A DNA stretch of 36,741 nt from Elusimicrobiota bacterium (GCA_016212825.1 JACRDS010000155.1:1-36741); one strand, 5' to 3'. Numbered from the stretch's first letter, positions 19,910 through 29,848 are shown. Numbers and translations are program-made. Notes: a model not told the origin generated them from the letters alone.

Positions 19910-20657
19910 CGCCATCCTCATCGCCACGGACGAGGAGCTCGACCTCCCCGGCTGTCTGGAGAGTCTCCAGGGCCTGGCCGAGGAGGTCGTCATCGTCTTA
20001 TCGGAGGAGACCAAGGATCGCACCGAGGCGATCGCCCGCGCCGCCGGGGCCAAGGTCATCCGCCGTCCGTTCACGGACTACGCCTCGCAGCGACAAGCCT
20101 CGCTGGATGCGGCCACGAAGGACTGGTGCCTGTGGATAGACCCGGATGAGCGGGTCGCGCCGGCCCTGAAGGATGACATCCTCTCCGCGCTCGGCTCCTC
20201 GGCCGCTGCCGATGCTTACGACATCCCCTTCGCGGTGAGCTTCCTGGGCCGCACCCTGCGCTGGGGCGGCATGGGCTCGGAGAGCCACGTGCGCCTGTTC
20301 CGGCGGGAGGCGGGGCGCTTCGTGGGCGGCGTGCTGCACGAGGGGCTCGACATCCGCGGCCGCACGGGCCGCCTGGCGGGCAGGATGACCCATCTGCCGT
20401 ACCGAGACCTCTCCGATTACCTCGGCAAGCTGGACCGCTACACCACTCTCGCGGCCCGCAAACGCCGGCTGCGGGGCCGGCGCTTCCATCTCTGGCACCA
20501 CCTCATCCTGCCCTGGGAGTTCTTCGCGCGCGCCGTGCTCAAGCTCGGCGTCCTCGACGGAGCTCCGGGCCTGGTCTGGGCCGGCCTGGCCGCGTTCCAC
20601 AGTTGGCTCAAATATGTCAAACTAGGGCAGCTCGAGGAGGAGGACGTCCCTTGCTAG
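19893..20657 (+). CDS. GT2 family glycosyltransferase (WaaE/KdtX-like)
   Basis: A 254-residue GT-A enzyme related to the small GT2 proteins found in LPS core clusters. It opens SLSAILIATDEELDLPGCL, has EVVIVLSEETKDRTEAIARA, QASLDAATKDWCLWIDPDERV with a DxD at Asp83/Asp85, and a C-terminal hydrophobic segment around FFARAVLKLGVLDGAPGLVW. In relatives the nucleotide-binding loop reads VLDSxSTDxT; here it is VLSEETKDRT, so Ser37 replaces the first Asp. The start lies 17 bases inside the preceding GT4 gene, with GGAGGAGA as ribosome binding site. Confidence 0.87.
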   Translation: MPSSLSAILIATDEELDLPGCLESLQGLAEEVVIVLSEETKDRTEAIARAAGAKVIRRPFTDYASQRQASLDAATKDWCLWIDPDERVAPALKDDILSALGSSAAADAYDIPFAVSFLGRTLRWGGMGSESHVRLFRREAGRFVGGVLHEGLDIRGRTGRLAGRMTHLPYRDLSDYLGKLDRYTTLAARKRRLRGRRFHLWHHLILPWEFFARAVLKLGVLDGAPGLVWAGLAAFHSWLKYVKLGQLEEEDVPC

Positions 20658-21460
20658 AGACGATCGCGGCCGGCGCGGCCATCGCGGGTGTGCTCAGCGC
20701 GCGCTGGAACTGGTGGCGGCCCAGGGCCCGGGGACTGCCGACCCTGATGTACCACAAGGTGGGCGACCCCCCGCCCGGGTCCAAGCTGGCCAAGCTCTGG
20801 GTCTCGGCCGCGGACTTCCGCGCGCAGATGGCGTACCTCAAGCGGCACGGCTACACGTCGCTGCTCTTCGCGGAGCTGCGCGACGCCGAGCTGGGCCGGC
20901 GGCCCCTGCCGGAGCGGCCCGTCCTCATCACCTTCGACGACGGCTACGCCAACAACCAGGAGGTCGCCCTCCCCATCATGCGGGAGTCCGGCATGAAGGG
21001 CAACATCTTCCTGGTCTACGAGACCATGGACCGGCACAACGCCTGGCACGACCCGGCCTCCGAGCCCTGGGTGCGCATGCTGACCTGGTCCGCGGTCGAG
21101 GAGATGCAGCGCGAAGGCCTCGTCGAGTTCGGCTCCCACACCATGCGCCACCCCGACCTGGCCCGCACTCCCCTGGACCAGGTGCGCTGGGAGCTCTGCG
21201 AGAGCAAGAAGCGCCTGGAGGACAAGCTGGGCCGCGAGATGATCGGCTTCGCCTACCCCTACGGCGCCGGGGCCTTCGTGCCCGAGGTCCGGGCGCTGGC
21301 CCGCGAGGCCGGCTACCGCTACGACTTCTGCATCAAGCAGGGCATCTCTTCCTGGCCCTGGGACCCCGGGTCCGGGCCGCTCAAGCGGCTCTTCGTGAGA
21401 GGCGACGACTACATGCTGGACTTCCATCTCAATCTGACGCGGGGACGGGCGCGCCTGTGA
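20651..21460 (+). CDS. Polysaccharide deacetylase (NodB domain) family protein
   Basis: A 269-residue CE4-type deacetylase. The TTG start at 20651 is chosen because GGAGGAGG (20636-20643) lies seven bases upstream; no ATG fits. A weakly hydrophobic N-terminus (LETIAAGAAIAGVLSA) may anchor it. Motifs: PTLMYHKVGDP, ITFDDGYANN with Asp96/Asp97, the metal-binding pair His163/His167 in GSHTMRHPDL, and FAYPYGAG. All main catalytic residues are present. The setting suggests deacetylation of an N-acetyl sugar in the LPS core or an export intermediate rather than chitin or wall polymer. It overlaps the GT2 gene by seven bases. Confidence 0.9.
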   Translation: MLETIAAGAAIAGVLSARWNWWRPRARGLPTLMYHKVGDPPPGSKLAKLWVSAADFRAQMAYLKRHGYTSLLFAELRDAELGRRPLPERPVLITFDDGYANNQEVALPIMRESGMKGNIFLVYETMDRHNAWHDPASEPWVRMLTWSAVEEMQREGLVEFGSHTMRHPDLARTPLDQVRWELCESKKRLEDKLGREMIGFAYPYGAGAFVPEVRALAREAGYRYDFCIKQGISSWPWDPGSGPLKRLFVRGDDYMLDFHLNLTRGRARL

Positions 21461-22548
21461 TGAGGTGGGAGAGGCGGCGCGCCCGCCTGCTCAAGACTTT
21501 CTCGGGGCGCCTGTTCCTGGGCCTGCTGGCCGCGGGCTACGGCGCCGTCCTGCTGGCCCGCGACATCCTCTACGCCCTGCGCGTGTTCAAGCCGCGCCGG
21601 GCGCCGGCCAAGGTCGTGTGCATCGGGAACATCACGACCGGCGGCACGGGCAAGACCCCGGCCACCATACTCGCCGCGCTGACCCTGCGCCGGCGCGACC
21701 AGGCCGTGGCCATCCTCAGCCGCGGCTACGGCCGGCCCGAGAAGAGCTCCGACATCTGCGTCCTGCACGACGACACCAAGATGGACTGGAAGCGCTGCGG
21801 CGACGAGCCCTGGATGATGCATCAGAGGCTCAAGGGCCAGGGGGTCCCCATCCTGGTCTCCCCGGACCGGGCCGGGGCCGCGGCCCAGGCCGTCACCTTC
21901 TTCAACTCCCAGGTGGTGATACTCGACGACGGCTTCCAGCACCGCCGTCTGGCCCGGGACCTTGACGTGGTCCTGGTCGACGCTCTGGACCCCTTCGGCG
22001 GCCGACGCCTCCTGCCCCTGGGGAACCTGCGCGAGCCCCTGCGCGCCCTGCGCCGGGCCGGCCTCATCATGCTCACCCACGTCGACCTGGCCCAGGAATC
22101 CCAACTGGCCGCCCTGCGCGAGGAGATCCACCGCGTCAACCCGCGCGCCCCCCTGCTGGAGGCGGTGCACCGGCCCGATTTCCTGCTCGACGTCAAGAAC
22201 GAGAGCAAGCACCGCTTCGACCACTTCAAGGACCGGCCGGCGGCCTCCCTCTCCGGCATCGCGAGCCCGGCCCAGTTCGAGGCCTCCCTGCAGAACAACG
22301 GCGTGGCCCTGGCCCAGCGCTGGCGCTATCCCGACCACCACCGCTACACCCGGCGCGAGCTCTCTTCCATCGCCCACCTGCTCTCCGGCCTGCCCCTGGT
22401 GACCACGTTCAAGGACCTGGTGCGTTTCCCCTCGGACTGGCGGGACCTCCTGCCGGGCACGGTCTACGCCCTGGGGATCAAGCTCGACATCGTCAAGGGC
22501 AAGAACATCTGGATAGACACGCTGATCGAATTGTCGGGTCAGAAGTGA
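21460..22548 (+). CDS. lpxK: Tetraacyldisaccharide 4'-kinase LpxK
   Basis: A 362-residue inner-membrane kinase that phosphorylates the lipid A disaccharide at the 4' position, producing lipid IVA. It has an N-terminal membrane helix (FLGLLAAGYGAVLLARDILY), the LpxK P-loop VCIGNITTGGTGKTP (residues 53-67), AILSRGYGR, GDEPWMMHQRL, the catalytic DDGFQHRRL (from Asp156) and LLPLGNLREPL. The ATG shares one base with the upstream stop; a GTG codon directly before it is an equal alternative. Kinase and waaA in one operon provide consecutive lipid A-Kdo steps. Confidence 0.95.
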   Translation: MRWERRRARLLKTFSGRLFLGLLAAGYGAVLLARDILYALRVFKPRRAPAKVVCIGNITTGGTGKTPATILAALTLRRRDQAVAILSRGYGRPEKSSDICVLHDDTKMDWKRCGDEPWMMHQRLKGQGVPILVSPDRAGAAAQAVTFFNSQVVILDDGFQHRRLARDLDVVLVDALDPFGGRRLLPLGNLREPLRALRRAGLIMLTHVDLAQESQLAALREEIHRVNPRAPLLEAVHRPDFLLDVKNESKHRFDHFKDRPAASLSGIASPAQFEASLQNNGVALAQRWRYPDHHRYTRRELSSIAHLLSGLPLVTTFKDLVRFPSDWRDLLPGTVYALGIKLDIVKGKNIWIDTLIELSGQK

Positions 22549-23420
22549 GTGTGGCCACCCCCCCGACAGAACCCCCGCCCCCCCCCACGCGGGGCCGGGG
22601 GATGCGCGGCGCCTACGCCGCCGCGCCCCTCCTTCTGTTAGCCCTGTCGATCCGGTCCTTTGCCGTCGATATATCCAGCGCGAGCATCACCGAGCCCCAC
22701 CAGCTCTCCCAGGGCACGGTCGAGTTCTCCACCGCCTTGCTCCACCTCACCGTCTACCCGGAAGAGCTCACCTACGACGTGTCCTGGGGCATCATCGCGG
22801 TGGGCCGCGCCACCCTGAACGTGCGCGAGATCGCGCGCTTCAACGGGGCCCCGGCCTATCACATCGTCTCCGAGGCGAAGTCCAACGCCTTCTGCGACAC
22901 TTTCTACAAGGTCCGCGACATCAACGAGTCCTGGCTCGACGCGCGCGACCTGACCTCCCTGGGCTACTCCAAGAAGCTGCGCGAGGGGCACTTCTTCCGC
23001 GACGAGTGGGTGCTCTACGACAAGCCCGCCGGGAAATTCCTCTCCAAGAGGACGGACCGCGACGGCAAGTTCACCTGGTCGGCCGGGACCATCCCGGTGG
23101 TCGTGCAGGACATCCTCTCCAGCGTCTACTATGTGCGCTCCCGCCAGCTTGCCCCGGGCGACGAGGTCAGCATCGACGTCAACACCAAGCGCACCTGGCC
23201 GCTGGTGGTCCGCGTCCTGCGCCGCGAGACGGTCAAGACCGGGGCCGGGACCTTCCCCTGCCTGGTGGTCGAGCCCGCCCTGCGCGACGAGGGCATCTTC
23301 ATCCAGAAGGGGCGCAAACTCCAGCTCTGGCTCACGGACGACGAGCGCAAGGTCCCGGTGCTCATGCGCGTGGAGGTCTTCTTCGGCCACGTGACGGCCA
23401 GATTGTCTAAAATGTTATAA
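22545..23420 (+). CDS. DUF3108 domain exported protein
   Basis: A protein of 291 residues if it starts at the GTG at 22545 (overlapping the lpxK stop as GTGA), or 272 from the ATG at 22602. The second start gives a cleaner signal peptide (MRGAYAAAPLLLLALSIRSFA). The extra N-terminus is a proline stretch encoded by two C-runs. The mature part is a DUF3108 domain: LTYDVSWGIIAVGRATLNV, AYHIVSEAKSNAF, ESWLDARDLTSLGYSKKL, VQDILSSVYYVRS and WLTDDERKVPVLMRVEVFFG. DUF3108 proteins are periplasmic or outer-membrane-linked, of unknown function, often near LPS genes. Its last bases carry the promoter of the next gene. Confidence 0.85.
   Translation: MSVATPPTEPPPPPTRGRGMRGAYAAAPLLLLALSIRSFAVDISSASITEPHQLSQGTVEFSTALLHLTVYPEELTYDVSWGIIAVGRATLNVREIARFNGAPAYHIVSEAKSNAFCDTFYKVRDINESWLDARDLTSLGYSKKLREGHFFRDEWVLYDKPAGKFLSKRTDRDGKFTWSAGTIPVVVQDILSSVYYVRSRQLAPGDEVSIDVNTKRTWPLVVRVLRRETVKTGAGTFPCLVVEPALRDEGIFIQKGRKLQLWLTDDERKVPVLMRVEVFFGHVTARLSKML
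22558..22586 (+). repeat. Two poly-C tracts at the start of the DUF3108 gene
   Basis: A run of seven C (22558-22564) and one of nine C (22578-22586) lie between the GTG and the internal ATG of the DUF3108 gene. They encode Pro-rich sequence if translated and are prone to slippage. Confidence 0.7.
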
Positions 23421-23421
23421 T
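23413..23421 (+). promoter_or_regulatory. Perfect extended -10 promoter before the heptose kinase gene
   Basis: TGTTATAAT is a full match to the extended -10 consensus and contains the DUF3108 stop codon. The expected start is near 23428, about eight bases before the ATG at 23436, and there is no Shine-Dalgarno, so the transcript is probably leaderless or nearly so. It would serve the heptose kinase-kdsB-pyrG-kdsA-lpt part of the cluster. Confidence 0.65.
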
Positions 23422-23435
23422 CGCGTGCGATAATA

Positions 23436-24428
23436 ATGAGCAGAACCTCGGCCGAGCGCTCCCGCCTGCAGTCCCTCGTCGACCGCTTCCCCCGCCAGCG
23501 CATCCTCGTGGTCGGGGACCTCATGCTCGACCAGTTCATCCGCGGCGGGGTCTCGCGCATCTCTCCGGAGGCCCCGGTGCCAGTGGTGCAGGTGCGCTCG
23601 GAGAGCTTCGTGCTGGGAGGAGCGGGCAACGTGGCTCACAACCTCTCGGCCCTGGGCGCGCGGGTCGAGGTCGTCGGCGTGGTGGGCGAGGACCCGGCGG
23701 GCCGCCGGCTGCTCGACGACTTCTCCGCCCTGGGCATCGATACCGGCCGCGTGGCCGCCGACCCCTCCCGGGTGACCTCCCAGAAGTGCCGGATCATCGC
23801 CGAGCACCAGCAGGTGGTGCGCTTCGACCGCGAGAGTCCCGGCCCCCTGCCGCCCGGCGCGGAGCGGGCCGTGCTCAAGGGCCTGCTGGCCGCCCTGCCC
23901 GAAGCCGATGCGGTCATCCTCTCGGACTACGGCAAGGGCGTCATCTCCCGCCGGCTCCTTTCCGCGGCCATCCGCGGCGCCCGCCGACGCGGCATCCCGG
24001 TCACCGTGGACCCCAAGGTCGAGCACTTCGGGCTCTACCGAGGCGTGGACTGCATCACCCCCAACACGGCCGAGGCCTGGGCCGGCATGCGCCGCCCGCC
24101 GCAGGCCGGCGACAGGGCCATCGTCGAACTGGGCTGGTCCATCCGCGCCCGCCTGCGCGCCAAATCCGTGCTCGTCACCCGCGGCGCCGACGGCATGAGC
24201 CTCTTCGAGGCCGGCGGCCGGCTCACCCACATCCCCACCGTCGCCCAGGAGGTCTTCGACGTCACGGGCGCGGGCGATACGGTCATCTCGGTGCTCACTT
24301 TGGGCCTGGCGGCCGGGGCCCGCATCCGGGACGCCGCCATCGTCTCCAACCACGCGGCCGGCATCGTGGTGGGCAAGCTGGGGACCGCCACCTGCAGCGT
24401 GGCGGAGCTCAAGAGGACCTTGCGTTGA
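23436..24428 (+). CDS. rfaE1: D-glycero-beta-D-manno-heptose-7-phosphate kinase
   Basis: A 330-residue PfkB-family kinase that phosphorylates heptose-7-phosphate at C1 for ADP-heptose synthesis. Motifs: ILVVGDLMLDQFIRGGVSRISPEAPVP is the RfaE1 signature, split here as LVVGDLMLDQFIRGG and RISPEAPVPVVQV; then VLGGAGNVAHNLSALGA, VVGEDPAGRRLLDDF, ILSDYGKGVIS, DPKVEHFGLYRGVDCITPN and the PfkB motif DVTGAGDTVI. In E. coli HldE this kinase is fused to a nucleotidyltransferase; here only the kinase is present, so that partner and gmhA/gmhB must be elsewhere. It overlaps kdsB by four bases (TTGA). Confidence 0.93.
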   Translation: MSRTSAERSRLQSLVDRFPRQRILVVGDLMLDQFIRGGVSRISPEAPVPVVQVRSESFVLGGAGNVAHNLSALGARVEVVGVVGEDPAGRRLLDDFSALGIDTGRVAADPSRVTSQKCRIIAEHQQVVRFDRESPGPLPPGAERAVLKGLLAALPEADAVILSDYGKGVISRRLLSAAIRGARRRGIPVTVDPKVEHFGLYRGVDCITPNTAEAWAGMRRPPQAGDRAIVELGWSIRARLRAKSVLVTRGADGMSLFEAGGRLTHIPTVAQEVFDVTGAGDTVISVLTLGLAAGARIRDAAIVSNHAAGIVVGKLGTATCSVAELKRTLR

Positions 24429-25152
24429 AAGACTGCCTGGTGGTGATCCCGGCGCGCCTCGGCTCCACCCGTTTCCCGGCCAAGGTCCTGGCCCGCCTGG
24501 GCGGCCGGCCGGTGGTGGAGTGGTGCTGGCGCGCCGCGCGCGCCGCCGGCGTGGGCCCGGTGCTCGTGGCCACGGATGACGCGCGCGTCGTCCGGGCCGT
24601 GGCCGCCTTCGGCGGCGAGGCGGTCCTCACGCCCAAGTCCTGCGCCTCGGGCTCCGACCGCGTGGCGCGGGCCGCCCAGGGCCGGCGCGAGCATTTGGTC
24701 GTCAACCTGCAGGGCGACATGCCCTTCATCAAGGGCTCGACCGTGCGCGCCGTGGCCGAGGTACTGCGGCGCAACGCGGCTGCGGACATGGCCACCGCGG
24801 TCACGCCCCTGGCCCCCGGGCCGCGCGAGCAGGACCCCAACGTGGTCAAGGCGGCCCTGGCCCATGACGGCCGCGCCCTCTACTTCTCCCGCGCCGCCAT
24901 CCCCTTCCCGCGCGACGGCGGCCCGGCCCGGCGCTACGAGCACCTGGGCATCTACGGCTTCCGCCGCCGGTCTTTGGAGCACTTCGTCAGCCTTCCCCCC
25001 AGCCGCCTGGAGCTCTGCGAATGCCTCGAGCAGCTTCGGGCATTGGAGGACGGCATGTCCATCTACGCCGCCGTGGTGTCCGAGCGGCCCGTGGCCATCG
25101 ACACCCCGGCGGACCTCAGACGCGCCGAGCGCATGCTGAAGGGAAACAGAAA

Positions 25153-25156
<4 letters not shown>
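24425..25156 (+). CDS. kdsB: CMP-Kdo synthetase (3-deoxy-manno-octulosonate cytidylyltransferase)
   Basis: A 243-residue cytosolic enzyme that activates Kdo with CTP. The TTG start lies in TTGA and gives [22 protein letters not shown], the family opening. Other motifs: [52 protein letters not shown] and [17 protein letters not shown]. The final [14 protein letters not shown] is typical. It is directly followed by pyrG, which makes its CTP substrate; kdsB-pyrG pairs are also known in Chlamydia and others. Confidence 0.95.
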
Positions 25157-26746
<1,590 letters not shown>

Positions 26747-26757
<11 letters not shown>

Positions 26758-27592
26758 ACCCCGCCAGATCCGTCTGGAGGTGAAGGGGGCGGTCTTCCGC
26801 AACGACGCTCCCCTGGCCTTCATCGGGGGCCTTTGCGCCCTGGAGTCCGAGGCCTTGCTGCGCCGCGTGGGTCGGTCGCTGAAGGAGACCTTCGCCCGGC
26901 TGGGCGCGGGCTTCGTGCTCAAGTGCTCGGCGGACAAGGCCAACCGGACCTCTCTGCAGGGCTTCCGCGGCCCGGGCTACGAGGCGGGGCTGCGCATCCT
27001 GGCGCGCGTGGCCAAGGACCTGGGCGTGGCCTGCTTGACCGACGTGCACGAGCCGGCCCAGGCCGAGCTGGCGGCGCGCTACGCGGACGTCCTGCAGGTC
27101 CCGGCCTTCCTGTGCCGCCAGACCGAGCTCCTGCTGGCCTGCGGCCGCACGGGCAAGCCGGTCAACATCAAGAAGGGCCAGTTCCTCGCGCCCTGGGACA
27201 TGGCCCACGCGGTGCGCAAGGTGGAATCCACCGGCAACCGGAAGATCCTGCTCACGGAGCGGGGCACCAGCTTCGGCTACGGGAACCTGGTGGTGGACAT
27301 GCGCTCGCTGGCCGTCATGCGCGCCTTCGGCTACCCCGTGGTCTTCGACGCCACCCACTCCGTGCAGCTGCCGGGCGGGCTGGGCCACGCCACCGGCGGG
27401 GACCGGCGGCATATATGGCCTTTGACCCGGGCCGCGGCCGCGGCCGGCGTGGCCGGGGTGTTCTTCGAGGCGCACCCGGACCCGGACCGGGCTTTGAGCG
27501 ACGGGCCCAACGCCCTGGCCCTGCGCGACGTGCCGCGCTTCGCCCGCATGGCGCGGCGCATAGACTCCGCGGCGAAGAAGGAGCCCCTATGA
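26747..27592 (+). CDS. kdsA: 3-deoxy-8-phosphooctulonate (Kdo-8-phosphate) synthase
   Basis: A 281-residue enzyme condensing arabinose-5-phosphate with phosphoenolpyruvate. It shows [87 protein letters not shown] and [13 protein letters not shown]. Cys30 in GGLCALES takes the place of the metal-binding cysteine of the Aquifex enzyme (Asn in E. coli), so it is probably of the metal-dependent class. The start lies 11 bases inside pyrG. The genes kdsD and kdsC, which often follow kdsA, are not here. Confidence 0.94.
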
Positions 27593-27915
27593 AATGCATG
27601 AACTGCGGCCAGGAGAACAAGGACACGGCCAAGGCCTGCAAGAAGTGCGGCCGGGACCTGACCATCCCGCCGGCCTGGTTCCCGGACATGAAGTGGCACC
27701 TCAAGACCCTGGGCATCATCTACGTCTGCCTGGTGGCGGCCTACTTCGGGGTGAGCTTCATCCTGCGCCGGCTGCCCAAGCCCTACCACCTGCGCAAGAT
27801 CCCCGTGGAGATGACCCCCTGGCTGCGCTCCGGCGTCAAGCACCTGCCCGACGAGCAGCTCCAGCCGCCGTCGCAGAATCCCCAGGTCGAGGCTCCGGCC
27901 CCCGCCGCCAAGTGA
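27589..27915 (+). CDS. Zinc-ribbon single-span membrane protein, function unknown
   Basis: A 108-residue protein. The N-terminus is a zinc ribbon, [20 protein letters not shown], with two CxxC pairs (Cys3/Cys6 and Cys17/Cys20). One membrane helix follows (LGIIYVCLVAAYFGVSFIL, about 43-61), then a periplasmic tail rich in Pro and Ala. The expected topology is ribbon in the cytosol and tail outside. It overlaps both kdsA (ATGA) and lptC (GTGA), so it is made in step with them. I do not recognise a named family beyond the generic zinc-ribbon class. It could be an assembly or regulatory factor for LPS export. Confidence 0.8.
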   Translation: MKCMNCGQENKDTAKACKKCGRDLTIPPAWFPDMKWHLKTLGIIYVCLVAAYFGVSFILRRLPKPYHLRKIPVEMTPWLRSGVKHLPDEQLQPPSQNPQVEAPAPAAK

Positions 27916-28433
27916 CACTCCCGCGCCTGTGGACGGCGGCGGCCTGCTTCGCCCTGCTGGGCGCGCTGGCCTGCCGTCAGTCCCAGCCGGCGTCGACCGA
28001 GCCGGTGCAGACCATGGAGGACTTCGTCCTGGACCAGAGCGTGCGCGGCGTGCGGACCTGGGAGCTCTCCGCGCGCAGCGCCGTGCTGCGCGAGGAGGCC
28101 GGCGCGGCCCTGCTCTCAGAGCCGCGCATGCGCTTCTTCCGGGGCGGGCGCGTGGTCTCCAAGGTGGGCTCCCTGACCGGCCGGGTGCTGGTGGCCACGC
28201 ACGACGTGTTCCTCTCGAGCTCCGTGGTGCTCGAGGCGCTGGAGGACCGCTCGGTGCTGGAGACGGAGTCCTTGACCTACTCGGCCAAGCGCGACCGCTT
28301 CCTCACCGAGGCCGAGGTCAAAGTGCGGCGGCCCGAGGGCCGCCTGCGCGGCCGCGGCCTGGAGGCCAAACCGGACCTCTCCGAGATCCGCATCTTCAAC
28401 CAGCGCGCCGAGGTGACGGAGGACAAGGGATGA
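27912..28433 (+). CDS. lptC: LptC-like LPS export protein
   Basis: A 173-residue periplasm-facing protein tethered at the inner membrane, expected to pass LPS from the LptBFG transporter to LptA. The GTG start is in GTGA. The N-terminus LPRLWTAAACFALLGALAC is a hydrophobic anchor and also a weak lipobox (Cys at its end), so it may be a lipoprotein. The LptC domain is seen in EDFVLDQSVRGVRTWELSA, the repeated strands LLSEPRMRFFRGG and ETESLTYSAKRDRFLTEAEV, and RLRGRGLEAKPDLSEIRIF. The match is by pattern and position before lptA/lptB. Confidence 0.8.
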   Translation: MTLPRLWTAAACFALLGALACRQSQPASTEPVQTMEDFVLDQSVRGVRTWELSARSAVLREEAGAALLSEPRMRFFRGGRVVSKVGSLTGRVLVATHDVFLSSSVVLEALEDRSVLETESLTYSAKRDRFLTEAEVKVRRPEGRLRGRGLEAKPDLSEIRIFNQRAEVTEDKG

Positions 28434-29125
28434 TCCGGGCCCTGCTCTTCCTGGCTCTGCCCTGGGCCCAAGCCGAAGCTCCGGCCGGAGGCGACGGGGC
28501 CAAGACCGTCGTGGGGAGTGTCGTCCGCAGCAAGGAATGGGTCATGCGCCGCACGCCGCACCGCGAAGAGGAGTTCGTGGGCGAGGTGAGCTACCGCAAG
28601 GGACCGAGCCTGCTGACCTCGGATTGGGCGCTCTTCCGGCACGAGCCCCAGCTCTGGGACGCCCGCGGCCATGTGCGGCTCCAGCACGTCCTGCGCTCCG
28701 GCGACCGCATCGACGTCTCCGGCGAGACGGCCCAGTTCGACCAGAAGTCCGCCCGCGGCCGGCTGCTCCCGAGCCGGGACGGCCTGGTGTCCTATTCCCG
28801 TACGCCGCCGGGGGAGGCACCGGACCAGGGTTCGGCTCAGCGCCTGGAGTGGGAAGGCCAGGAACGCGTCAGCCTCGTCGGCAAGGTCCAGCTCTGGGGG
28901 CCGCGTCTGGCGGCCCAGGGCGACCGGGCCGACTACGAGGCGGCCGCCGGCCGGCTGGCCGTGAGCGGCGGCCGGCCGGTGGTGCAGGTCCTGCAGGGCG
29001 ACTGGACCGGGGCCGTGCAGGGCGACGTCGTGACCGCCCTGCGGAGGCCGGACCGGCTGCACGCGGACGGCCGGACCCGGGGCTGGATCAAGTTCAAGAA
29101 GAGGCCGGGCGGCAAGGACAGATGA
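28430..29125 (+). CDS. lptA: LptA/OstA-like periplasmic LPS transport protein
   Basis: A 231-residue exported protein with a short signal peptide (MIRALLFLALPWAQAEA). It is built of repeated beta-strand units of the OstA/LptA kind: EEEFVGEVSYRKGPSLLTSD, LWDARGHVRLQHVLRSGD, DVSGETAQFDQKSARGRLL, VSLVGKVQLWGPRLAAQGD and ADYEAAAGRLAVSGG. LptA molecules bridge the periplasm and carry LPS to LptD. The identity is weaker than for lptB but the place between lptC and lptB is diagnostic. ATGA overlaps join it to both. Confidence 0.82.
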   Translation: MIRALLFLALPWAQAEAPAGGDGAKTVVGSVVRSKEWVMRRTPHREEEFVGEVSYRKGPSLLTSDWALFRHEPQLWDARGHVRLQHVLRSGDRIDVSGETAQFDQKSARGRLLPSRDGLVSYSRTPPGEAPDQGSAQRLEWEGQERVSLVGKVQLWGPRLAAQGDRADYEAAAGRLAVSGGRPVVQVLQGDWTGAVQGDVVTALRRPDRLHADGRTRGWIKFKKRPGGKDR

Positions 29126-29841
29126 GGCTCAGCGCGGGCAAGATCCGGAAGTCCTACGGCCAGAGGCAGGTGGTCCAGGGCGTGTCCCTGGAGGTCGCCT
29201 CGGGCGAGATCGTGGGCCTTCTGGGCCCCAACGGCGCGGGCAAGACCACGACCTTCTACAGCCTGGCGGGCTTCATCAGGCCGGAGTCGGGGGTCATCGC
29301 CATCGACGGCGAGGACGTGACGGCCCTGCCCATGTACGCGCGGGCCCGGCGCGGCCTGGGCTACCTGGCCCAGGAGCCGACCGTGTTCCGGGGCCTGACC
29401 GTGGAGGAGAACCTGCGCGCCATCCTCGAGCGCACCATCCACAGCCGGCTCGAGCAGATGCGCAAGGTCAAGGAACTGCTGGAGGAGTTCGGGCTCTGGG
29501 AGTTGCGGCGCCAGAAGGCCTGGACCCTGTCGGGCGGGGAGAAGCGGCGCCTGGAAGTGGCGCGGGCCATGATCAACGACCCCAAGATCATCATGCTCGA
29601 CGAGCCGTTCGTGGGCATCGACCCGATCACGGTGACCGACCTCAAGAACATGATCTCGGCGCTCAAGGAGCGGGGCATCGGCATCCTCATCACGGACCAC
29701 AACGTGCGCGAGACCCTGCCCATCATCGAGCGCGCCTACCTGATCTTCGACGGGAAGATCCTGGTCGAGGGGAGCTCCAAGCAGCTCCTGGAGGACCCCA
29801 AGGCCCGGGAGCTCTACCTCGGGCAGGACTTCAAGATCTGA
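29122..29841 (+). CDS. lptB: LPS export ABC transporter ATPase LptB
   Basis: A 239-residue ATPase that powers LPS extraction from the inner membrane by LptFG. It has Walker A GPNGAGKTTT, the LptB-type FYSLAGFIRPESGVIAIDG and LPMYARARRGLGYLAQEP, signature LSGGEKRRLEVARA, Walker B IIMLDEPFVGIDP and switch His in ITDHNVRETL. The family tail DPKARELYLGQDFKI is complete. It ends the plus-strand LPS block; rpoN, which often follows lptB, is absent. Seven bases separate it from the convergent TPR gene and no terminator is seen. Confidence 0.97.
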   Translation: MRLSAGKIRKSYGQRQVVQGVSLEVASGEIVGLLGPNGAGKTTTFYSLAGFIRPESGVIAIDGEDVTALPMYARARRGLGYLAQEPTVFRGLTVEENLRAILERTIHSRLEQMRKVKELLEEFGLWELRRQKAWTLSGGEKRRLEVARAMINDPKIIMLDEPFVGIDPITVTDLKNMISALKERGIGILITDHNVRETLPIIERAYLIFDGKILVEGSSKQLLEDPKARELYLGQDFKI

Positions 29842-29848
29842 GTTCCTG

